DNA from: Symsagittifera roscoffensis
Lineage: Eukaryota; Xenacoelomorpha; Acoela; Convolutidae
DNA length: 64,000 bases
NCBI RefSeq assembly: GCF_963678635.1
Contig: NC_087065.1
Location: 52,331,858-52,395,857 of the forward strand
Reading direction: 5' to 3'
Both the position numbers and the translations under genes were made by a program. The notes under the pieces were generated by a model. It ran no database searches. It worked only from the letters and a program-made list of their open reading frames with translations, and was not told where the DNA came from. Shown here in pieces: positions 55,141 to 64,000 of this stretch; the first letter of the stretch is position 1, and every line of letters starts with the position of its first letter.

Positions 55141-55559
55141 CCAGCGGATTTAGGGGAGGGGGGAGCGGATCTTCCTTCTCTCTCCCCCTCCCTCAGTGAT
55201 TCAACCCCCAGCCGACCCAAAGGATCCCCCTTTGTGCTATTTTGAGATATCCCTTTTTGGCTGACTCAAAAAAGCTATTTTTCCCCAATAAATCTTAAAT
55301 ATGGTCATGCTAAAAAAAGCTACTGAGTAGCTTTTTTAGCTACTGGATAAATTTTTTTCTTAAGGCGCCTGTGGCGCCAAAATATAGCAATTTTGAGGGG
55401 AGAGCGCGCGCCAAAAAAATTTGCGGCGCAAAAAATTTGGTCAAATAGGGGTCTGCATAGTTATTTGGGAGAGCGCAGAAAATCAATTTTGTCAACCTAA
55501 AAAGAAGTTCTTTGAAAGACCGCCCCTCCCCCTCGAGAAAATCCCAGATCCGCCCCTGG
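55141..55559. mobile_element. 419-bp non-autonomous TIR element (MITE), 9-bp target duplication
   Basis: Bounded by ccagcggatttagggg on the left and the inverse ccaggggcggatctggga at the right end, and flanked by the 9-bp duplication atcaggcca (55,132-55,140 and 55,560-55,568). The interior contains GC-rich paired motifs (ggcgcctgtggcgcc, gagcgcgcgcc) and no coding frame. A 9-bp duplication is typical of Mutator-like transposases; hAT would give 8 bp. Degraded relatives lie at 3.9, 18.1, 25.6 and 55.9 kb. Confidence 0.8.
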
Positions 55560-55892
55560 ATCAGGCCAATATTTTCATTTAAAGGTGCTCCTCCAGATGA
55601 CAAATACAATGGCTCAGATTCAGAATTCATAAACCACTGTATTCGAACTTTGCAAAAGGGGCATGCATAGTGAAAAAGAAAATATGTTATTTTGAAATCC
55701 AACTGAAGTAAAAGTTTTAGAAAAATGGGCAAGGATAAGTTTAAAAAAATACACCGGAGTGATGGCTTGCCCCCCAGTTTTTTGACGGGGGATTCGGAAT
55801 TGTTTATGAAACATTTTGTCGACCTGTTTTTAGACCAGCGATTTCAAAAATTTGAGTTTTGCCGAACCTCAGAAATTCAGCAAAGCATATGT

Positions 55893-56065
55893 TCATATTT
55901 AGCATGACCATATTTAGCATTTTTTTGGGAAAAAATAGCTTTTTTGCGCACTTCTTAACAGATTTAGGCTGATAAGTTGCATTCGTATTTGCACCAAGGG
56001 AGGACTTTTTGAAAAGTTTAGCAACCCAAGATAAAAAAAGTTGGGCGGCTGGCCCCTTTAGACAC
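55893..56065 (-). repeat. Inverted fragment related to the interior of the MITE family
   Basis: Read on the minus strand it carries 'aaaaaagctattttttccc' and 'taaatatggtcatgctaaa', which match 55,270-55,320 on the plus strand. It is a nearby inverted copy, probably from another member of the family. Confidence 0.5.
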
Positions 56066-58080
56066 ACTACGTCTTAAGTCTAATTTTATAAATGTTGAAT
56101 ATCATCTCTTTTGTGCAATCAAGTCTAGTTCGAATTGTGTCCCAAATTTGATTAAGTCCCTCACAAAGCAAAGGAGGCTCTAAGAGCTCAATTGTTGTGA
56201 CAGAGAATTAAAATGCTAATTGTGATTCTTGTAGCTGAATTTTGCTCAGATAAATCCCAATTTTATTGAATTTCCCCTCTTTGTCAAAATGACACTGTCT
56301 TCATTTCTAATTCCAGCCTCGGCCAAATTTTCAAAGAAGAGATTAAAATATTTCCAAATTCATCTTACTGGATTTGCTTTCAATAAAGTTCCAGATCGTC
56401 TTTTCTTAAGTGATCATTCTTGAAAAGATTTTTTTTCGGTTGCTTTTATTGAATTTGGTTCAACACTTTAGATTAATTTAAAAAGACAACTTGAACTGGC
56501 AATTTTGCTTGGAAAAATATTCATTTATTAAGAAACGGTTCCTGAAAACTTCAAAAAAACAGGATCTTATGTCCTTAAATTGATTCCATGTGTATATAAC
56601 AAAAATTAGCAATTATAAAATCATCGACCTCTGAATAATTATACGGGAAACTATTGATTGGTGAAATTTTCAGGAAAAACTGCTTATATTTTCTTCGCAG
56701 AATATCGATTTTTCTGTTATCATTACTTTTCTGTGAGCAAAACGGTTTGTTTTTAAATATCAGTTTCAATTTTTCATCATTCTATCACAATTAGCTTTGG
56801 ACTGTGACACTCTTCGTAAATTTCATTTCCGCGACTTGAAATTTTCAGTTGAACTTGTTTTTTTTTCTCATTTGAACTGATACTCTTATGAGTTCACTGA
56901 TTTTCGATAAATTTTAATCTGTTAAATCGAAAATTAAACCAACTTGAATGATTGTTTTGTTTACTTCTTAATTTCCTTCTTATAAACATTGAAGAAAGTT
57001 CATCAAAGACTGCGGGAAGTCGAATTTTGAAGTGAGAGCGACCTAGCATAATCTGGAGCCTACCATTGCGTAAATGTTTACAATAGCCCGAGGCGTTTTC
57101 CAGGAACCGAGCAACATTAAAGTGGCAGACTTGCTATCGTTTTGAATGCAAACACTAACTGTTTACGCTAGGACGTTTCCGGCGTGACGGAATTCTCGAG
57201 ATCAGCAATATTATAATGGCAGTTCAAACGTCCCCCGTGGAAAAATGGCAGAGTTAAAACTCTTCATGAAGTCTTTGAATTTGACAAATTTTGAACTTCA
57301 TTTGTACGTTTTGATGCCCCGAAGCCATACTTAAACTTAGTGATTGTCTCACTTGCTGCTTAGCTGCAGAAAAGTTACAAATTTCAGCTTCGGAAGATTT
57401 ACCAAAATAAAACGGCAAAAATTTACTAAATTTCACCAAAAACCAATGTATTCTAAACACTAATGCAAGATAGTTGAAGAAAATACAGGTTATAAAATTA
57501 ATTTATCATCTTTTTCCGGAAACTGTTTCAGTTGCTAATTTTGTATAAATTCAACTTTTTTTGCACTTTTACAGGTTTATTGAATTTTTAACTGGCAATA
57601 CTATCATAAAATCTGTTAATTTTGCCGTAAATTTGGGAGTTAATTATTCAAAATTTCGTTAAGTATTCAGGAAATACAACTACTTATCAGTTTGTAATTT
57701 ATTGTAACATATTTCAATCTCCATCTTTTGAGCGTTACTGAAACTGCAAAAAATTAAAAACAAATCCTTTAAAATCAGCGATGCGATTGAATTTGTCATA
57801 AACTTTAAAGTATCTTGCTGCTAAAAAGGTTCCGGTAACATATGTTACAAAATCCCTTCGGAAAGCATAACAACTTGAACAAGTTCCAGTCTTTTGAGTG
57901 GATCAATTCACTATTCGACAAAGACAATCATTGAATGACTTTTCTTTACATCTGACAATCTGTTGAAATTTATTGCGATATTATACAACTTCTTTGTTAC
58001 AATACAGATTAAAAAATCGGTCCGCTCGATTAAGCTTTGCAAAATTAATCTTTTTGTCCAAACACTAATTTGCGGATCAC
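56066..58080. other. No gene seen; upstream region of the mesothelin-like gene
   Basis: AT-rich with a less AT-rich stretch at 57,030-57,250 that has no recognisable coding content. Could contain regulatory sequence for the gene at 58.1 kb. Confidence 0.3.
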
Positions 58081-58082
58081 AT

Positions 58083-58089
58083 TATATAA
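58083..58089 (+). promoter_or_regulatory. Putative TATA box
   Basis: TATATAA lies 42 bases before the ATG at 58131. A start ~25-30 bases downstream would leave a very short 5' UTR. The position fits, but such a motif is common in AT-rich DNA. Confidence 0.4.
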
Positions 58090-58130
58090 TCTTCATTTTT
58101 TTTAAACTTAATTGACATCTTAATGAGAAA

Positions 58131-60777
58131 ATGAAGATTACTTCAATTTTGAGCTTCGGTATTTCAGTGATTACTGTATTTAAGCAGTGTGTTACCTTGA
58201 ACTGCCCCGCCTGGAATATCGACGCCCGTGAAAACATATGTTTTGTCGGTGAATATAATGAGCTCTCTAACATTATTGAACCTGAAAGCCAAAATTTTGT
58301 CGAAACAAATGCTCAAGTTTTAGAAAACATCACAAAAAACGTATGCGAGCTGCCAATTCAAACTATATGTGCTTTGAAACGTCAACATACATATCCGCTC
58401 CAAATAAAAAGCTTGAAACCTTTTTCGAATCTTCTTTTATTGGTAGTTAAAGATGAGTTTTTATCGTCACTGGAGCCTTCGGTCATTCTACCCGAACTTA
58501 ATTCGCCAACTCGCAGTACGGAAGTCAAGATTAAGCTCATTCGGTTAATCGGGCAAATTGATCTGTTTCATCTAATTGATAACGTCGATCCGATTCACAG
58601 ACCAGAAGCGTTGGCTATATTATCCAGAACTCCTAGAAGTATAACTCACTTAAACGAACTGGTCTACAAGCAGATGCAGTTGATTCTGACTAAAGGTTTC
58701 CGTTTCGACCAGCTGAACCTTTTTGGGGAAAGTTCGCAGTATAAAGAATACCTGAACAGCATTCTAACGGGGATTGAGACTGGATTTAAAAATGAACCTT
58801 TAAGCTGCTTCGAGAGCCAAAAATTATTTGAATTCGTCAAAAGCATGGTACAAGAGCGCAAGATGAACCCTCGCTTCTTCTATGACTATCAAAGGTCAGT
58901 TCTGGTTTGGGTCAAACTTTGGGGTCAAATTTTGCCCTGTGTCGGAACCCACGAAACGATCATACCTAAATCACGAGGCATGCAAATAGTCGAAGCACTC
59001 GTTAAGACGAATCCATCTACTGATTTTGGTGAAAATATGGGAGCTAATTTGTTATTGCAAACTTTGCAAAATGCTCCTGCAATAAACAAACACAATGGAG
59101 AAGACTTTGCTTATGATTCGATTTCTCATTTGTGGAAATATGCGACTTACGAACATTTTCGATACATTGAAAGAGCTCGGAAATATAAACAACGAAGTCT
59201 GGAAAGTCCGAGAACGATATACAACATGTTTTCACAGCCACAGAGCTTAGTTTTCACGATAAAACTAGCCGAACTTGAGTGTAATTTCCCAAAGGAGCTC
59301 TCATGTATTTGGTATTACAATTCCGAGAGCCGAGAGCAGACTTTACGATTCAATAACTTCAAGTCGGATTTGATCCCGATTTCTAGTTTATCATGGTCGG
59401 CTAAACGACAGATAGCGAATTTGATATTCACTAACCAAGTTACGGGTATTCCGATGACTAGCAAACTGGCAACTTTGGGAGGTCTTATTTCAGGCCTAGA
59501 TATTACTTTACTTGTCAAAATGATAGTTAGATCGAAGCAATCTTCTGAAATCTCGAGAATTATTCTCAATGAAATCGAAAACAATGGTTCATATTTTAGT
59601 CATTTTCAGAAAAGTGTTCTAATTGGAAATATTTTGAACATAACTTCTGATGCAGCTAACTTGCCCGAAGATTTTTGGGAGTTTCTCCCATTTTCAAGTT
59701 TTCTACAAGCATCCAGAACTATTTCGAAACTAAACGTAAAAAGCATCCAAGAACAATTCATAGAAAAACCATGGAGACAAAAGCATGCTCAAGTTATCGC
59801 GAAAGATTTTGAACTTTCTGTCGAACGAAGGACGGACTTATCAATTTCAACTAGGGGAGCTTGGATTATGCCAACCGAAATTGAGCGATCCAAATTTTCT
59901 CCAGAAATTTTTAAATTCATTCAAAGCGTTTCAGCAAGCCAAAGTTCAGAATATGCCTTTCAGATAGCACAAAAAGTTCAACAATATTACTCTTCATTGA
60001 AAAACAGCGAGTTTACTTTTTCACTGATAGAAGCACCCATTTTGGCTTCTATTCCTGGAAAAGTTTTACGCGAGTTCTCGATTTCTGCTTTTTTGAGACA
60101 AAATTCATGTCGCGAATTGATTTCAAAAATAGCAAAATTAGATGATAATCACCGGTTTTCTAATGGGAGAAATCAACAGTTAGCCCATTTGTTCATAAGT
60201 AATTGTGGACAGGAGAAAAAGGAAAATTTGGGAAAGGAAGTTAGCGAGCAGTTATTATATAGTATGGGAAGCCTTGTATGCTATATTTCCCCAAATTATA
60301 TCAGATTAACAGGCAAAAAAATTCTTCAAAACTCCCTGGAGCTTTTCGACCAGTGCTGCCTAACCAAAAATCAAAGCATAGCTATCAAAACAGTTCTTCT
60401 TGAAAACTCTAACGCACAAAAAACAGAAGAATTATCAAAAACTTCGCCAAAATTGAAGTACTTAAAATACTACAATTTATTTTGCCAAGTATTTGATTTT
60501 GATTTCTCTGTTTTCGAAATTGTAAATTCAAGCAGCAACTTGTTTATGACAACATTCGATGAAAGATCAGCTGTTTACCAGTTGGTCAATCAGGGTGGAA
60601 TTCTTTCAGGCACCGAAAGGTCGGGAAAGTTCACGCCTAAGGATGAATGCGCGAAAAAATTCAAAGATGAAGGTCGTTTGTATGATGTCAAATTGTGTCA
60701 CAAAAATGCAACTGAACTGATTTTGCTTATGGAACCGGAAACTCTCAAATGCAACACGTTAAAGATACTCGACCAAG
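58131..60777 (+). CDS. Mesothelin/stereocilin-like secreted protein, exon 1
   Basis: Codes for residues 1-882 plus one base of codon 883. ATG 58131 opens a signal peptide (residues 1 to ~22, then Cys/Pro-rich CPAW). The body is alpha-helical, rich in Leu/Ile with scattered N-glycosylation sites, and reads like the superhelical repeats of the mesothelin/otoancorin/stereocilin family. One repeat is headed S-M-G-S-L-V-C-Y (711-718) and has the family's 'L-G-G-L-x-C ... I-x-x-L' layout. Donor caag|gtgaga at 60,778 is phase 1. Retention of the intron would end the protein at residue 886 (stop 60,789-60,791), giving a soluble short form. Relatives are extracellular or GPI-tethered and act in adhesion or apical matrices. 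The family call is by motif layout, not by search. Confidence 0.65.
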
Positions 60778-61025
60778 GTGAGAACTTTTAAAGAGTTGTC
60801 GAACTGTTAGTTTTTGTAGCTTGATTATATTTTGGCCTTCAAAAATTTGAAAATTGAGGCTTTCTTGACTAATCTTGACCATTATTATTTGAATGAATGC
60901 TTGAAAAAAAACACTCTAAAAATTTCGAAGAAAAATTTTTGAAAAAAATGAATAGTAATGCATTTTTACAATTTTTTATGTACCATTTAAAATGAACACA
61001 ATAATCAGAGTTTCTCGTTTTTTAG
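60778..61025 (+). other. Intron of the mesothelin-like gene (248 bp)
   Basis: GTGAGA donor, AT-rich interior, acceptor ctcgttttttag ending at 61,025. The reading frame and sequence character continue across the join (codon 883 becomes Gly), which supports the junction. Confidence 0.8.
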
Positions 61026-62068
61026 GAATTCGTTGGATAGACGCTAATCAAATCCAGGCCATGCCTCTTGACGAACTAAAAAACTGCCTCGACTACCTAG
61101 GAACCGAAATAGATCAATCACAAATTACGCACTTGAGTGAAACAATTCTGAAACGTTTAAGAAAAACCGGCAACATGCGCGAATTAAAACCAGAACAATT
61201 GAAAAACTTCTTGCCGTATGTCACTTCATGGGATCTAAGAAGTGATCGACTCTCATTGGCCGATTCTAGTTATGACGTAATGAACTTATTATCCAATCAG
61301 GTTCTTTCTAGAGATTCGTCGATACTTATTCAAAACTGTTCATTTCCCGAAAAATTTCATTCGCAATTATTCTCTTTTCCATCGGAACAAGAAACCCGGG
61401 CCTTCATACTATCAATGGGTGGATTGCTGTGTTATGAACCAGAAAAAGTAATCCCACTAGTTAAACCAAAATATATCAAAGATTTATCAAACTCGTTGAG
61501 TAATTGCCCGTTCGAATACATTGATAGATTATCAGTAGTGAAATCATTATTAGATGACACAGTTTTCAACATCCACGACATTGGTAATGTTGAAGATTTG
61601 GGAATATTTGGATACCAACTTTTGACTGACAACTCTATAACTGAAGTTGTGGACGAGCCTATGGTACAAGCGATAAGCTTGCAAGCGTTAGCCATTATGC
61701 CTCCAACTTATGTAGCCATGATGATACCTGAAAATATTTTTCTGAAGTTCTCGTTGCAACAGGCCAATTTTCTGTTTAAATTCAAGATTGAATTTCTAAG
61801 TTTGCGTCAAATTAATTTTCTGACCTTGACTCTAAACCGAAACGATTATATACAAAATTTTGACGACCGCTTAGATCCAATCATTTCTATAAGTGCGACT
61901 GAAGACCAAATAAGTCAAAATATCGACCATTTTGGAAATCAAGTGAGACAAAATTCGACAAAACTCTACGATAGACATTCAAACCTAATCTACGTGTACA
62001 GTGCTTCTTATAAATGTGATAGTTATTTTCTACTTTTCGTTTCTGTCTGTATCAAATGTTTATTTTAA
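61026..62068 (+). CDS. Mesothelin/stereocilin-like protein, exon 2
   Basis: Continues from exon 1 in phase 1 and supplies the remainder of the 1229-aa protein, ending at TAA 62,066. It holds a second repeat head S-M-G-G-L-L-C-Y (residues 1012-1019) followed by x-P-x(2)-V-I-P-L-V and a conserved Cys in 'S-N-C-P'. The layout parallels mesothelin and the block at 711 in exon 1. The last ~14 residues are hydrophobic (Y-F-L-L-F-V-S-V-C-I) after a small, polar stretch, compatible with a GPI signal or terminal anchor. A further downstream exon cannot be excluded. An AATAAA at 62,662 is the nearest polyadenylation hexamer noticed. Confidence 0.7.
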
Positions 62069-62216
62069 AAATGCTTTATAATGGCTTAAATGAAATGAAA
62101 TTGTCTTCAAATTGCATAGCAAAAATCGTATTTTTTTATTCATTCAATCTCAAAACATTTGAACGTTTTTTAAACAGATTTTTAAAAACAGAAATGTTAA
62201 TTTAGCAAAATTGCCT

Positions 62217-62234
62217 TTGTGTGTGTGTGTCTGT

Positions 62235-62272
<38 letters not shown>
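62217..62272. repeat. (GT)n microsatellite
   Basis: About 56 bases of GT repeats with two CT interruptions, 0.15 kb after the mesothelin-like stop codon. Confidence 0.95.
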
Positions 62273-62275
<3 letters not shown>

Positions 62276-62739
62276 GAGGAGTTAGAATGGGGCTCAAAAT
62301 TGCTCAAAAAGACGTGAGATGACAACTGCAAACCTGCAAGTACAAGATAATCCTCAACCACGCTCCCCCCGCCCAGTAAAAATATGGTGTTAATCTATTG
62401 GAATTCGATGTAATTAAGTTTTTCAAAACGCAGTTAGATAATTTATGGAAAAATGAATGGCAAAAATGAATTGATTATGCTTTTAAAGCTTTTTAAATAG
62501 CAAATCAAGCAGCAATGATTTTTTTGATCAGCGCAGAAACTAACACTGATGGAATATTCGGTGCTTCTTGCCCTGCATTCGGTTATTCTCGTTATATAGC
62601 TTCCTTTATAACAAGTTTCGGTGGCTTCCGTTATTTCTTAAGTCTCAAAGAGTGCGATGCGAATAAATCAGGGTCAATAAACATAATGCTGACCGATTGA
62701 AAAATAAGCAGACCCATGAACTTTCAAATATTGCAAAAT

Positions 62740-63703
62740 CAGTGTCGGGTATCGGCAAAAACTTGATACTCCAAGAATACACATTTAAAAAAATAAACAG
62801 CAAAAACATTCAGGGCTGTACTGCTATAATTCATTTTTTGTTATTAATGATTTCAGTTTTGTGCAAAAGTCGTTCAGTTCACTAGAACGTGTTACGATGC
62901 TGTTTCGTTTGAAACTATCCATCATCATCTTGACTACCTGAAAGAAAACTCGTATAGGGGTCAAGAGTAACTTCATTTTTGAAAATTTTTCGCCGTAAAT
63001 TGGATTTCAAATGAAATTTCAAAAAAAATTTCACGGTGAAGTTTTTGATTCAAACTTCAGATTATGTGATACAAAATTTACAAATGACAGCATGAGAGAC
63101 TGAGAGACTCACTCTCATATTATGTTTTTTTTGCGAATTAAATTTTAGTTGAGCAACATAACTTGTCAATTATAAACCATAGCATAAAAAACTGAAAACT
63201 AAATTCAACATTATAAAATTTTTCGGCTTTTTGATTAATTTTGAGCATCTTTAAGCTCAATCCTTGCAAACTGAATATTCTGCTTAACTTTCACGGCAAC
63301 AAGCTGCTCCTTTTTATCATATACGGCGTTCTCGCAATGAGATTTCCTTTGGTTGTAATTGTAGATTTTTTTACAATCAATGGAATCTAATTTGCAAACA
63401 ATTTATTACGATTATTATTATTATATATCCCCTGATAAATGGCACTTTATTTTCCCCTAACAACACGAAAAATCGTTTTCTATGTGTCGGGTATCGGCAA
63501 AAACTTGATACTTCAAGAATACATTTTTAAAAAAATTGAAAAACAGCAAAAACATTCAGGGTATATCTGCACAAATTGTACAGCAAAACTTGGCTGTATG
63601 CTATAATTCATTTTTTGTTATTAATGATTTCAGCTTTGTGCAAAAGTCATTCAGCTCACTAGAAGGTGTTACGATGCTGTTTGATTTGAAACTATCCATC
63701 ATT
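62740..63703 (+). repeat. Duplicated ~190-220-bp segment
   Basis: The segment from 'gtgtcgggtatcggcaaaaa' to 'tttgaaactatccatcat' is present at about 62,740-62,925 and again at about 63,485-63,703. It has small differences and a ~30-bp insertion (or deletion) after 'cattcaggg'. No gene is seen in either copy or in 63,704-64,000. Confidence 0.8.
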
Positions 63704-64000
63704 CAATAACTCTACCACGAGAAAAATCTCACAAGTGTAGATTGAGAAAATCATTTTTTCGCTGTCAAAGCGGAATAATCGAGGTTGTGTAAAATGACAA
63801 AAAAATGACTGAAATATGCAGCGGCCATCAACAACTATGTCGCAAACAAAGTTGTGCGAAGTTAGCTAAAGGCTTCTGGCAAGCACTTGCTCAAAATTGA
63901 AATGTTTTTGTCCGCCTTTCGAAGGAAGCGATAGAATATTTGAGCTTGGTTTAGTTTTTTGTTAGACTAACTTTGTCTATCAAGACAGCTCAGATAACCA

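Noticed and set aside
62515-62700. Small ORF with D-A-N-K-S-G-S-I-N, EF-hand-like
   Set aside because: The loop lacks the Glu/Asp at position 12 and has no partner exon or family support. It was considered as a third exon of the mesothelin-like gene, but no matching donor was found.

Overview
This is AT-rich nuclear DNA from an animal. The genes are protein-coding, with GT-AG introns joined in phase, and they belong to metazoan families (a MAP-kinase-docking tyrosine phosphatase, a mesothelin/stereocilin-type secreted protein, a secreted EF-hand protein). They sit in a landscape dominated by non-LTR and LTR retrotransposon remains, small TIR elements and satellites. I cannot place the phylum from sequence alone. 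The mesothelin/stereocilin family is best known from chordates, but that is not decisive. Nothing looks bacterial, and most short open frames lack an ATG or are repeat by-products.

Layout. 0-3.6 kb holds a decayed Ty3/gypsy-like gag on the minus strand. 3.9-5.3 kb holds a degraded TIR-element relative and a few units of a ~165-bp degenerate satellite. 5.4-9.75 kb is a ~550-bp dispersed repeat split by a nearly full-length, young-looking non-LTR retrotransposon (5665-9435) with a perfect 15-bp target duplication. An uninterrupted copy of the same repeat at 12.6-13.2 kb shows the empty site. 12.3-13.9 kb holds tRNA-like sequences and a 121-bp tandem pair. 15.76-17.25 kb is a single-exon, membrane-anchored KIM-type protein tyrosine phosphatase. 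17.5-21.9 kb is repeats, including a dozen or so units of the ~165-bp satellite. 24.4-26.6 kb is a two-exon secreted EF-hand protein whose calcium loop is assembled across the intron.

28.4-37.2 kb holds two LINE ruins, a tRNA-like sequence, a local duplication, and a 1.37-kb unit present twice in tandem plus once diverged. 37.2-46.9 kb is a 19-unit array of a 507-bp satellite with dimeric and five-unit higher-order structure. It is followed at 46.9-48.4 kb by a degenerate minisatellite built from the same ~24-bp GC-rich motif, which flips strand near 47.1 kb. 48.7-53.8 kb is a decayed Ty3/gypsy element on the minus strand (gag, RT, RNase H, integrase). 55.14-55.56 kb is a 419-bp TIR element with 9-bp target duplication. 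58.1-62.1 kb is a two-exon gene for a large (1229 aa) secreted or membrane-tethered mesothelin/stereocilin-like protein with a plausible TATA box. The window ends with a GT microsatellite and a local duplication.

The three host genes show no common pathway. The phosphatase is predicted to act on MAP kinases at a membrane. The other two are predicted to enter the secretory pathway. The most unusual items are: the retrotransposon whose endonuclease-RT frame has no usable ATG and must be reached by a -1 shift from a leader frame with a 2A-like motif and PHD finger; the satellite/minisatellite complex; and the Tyr-to-His change in the phosphatase pTyr-recognition loop.
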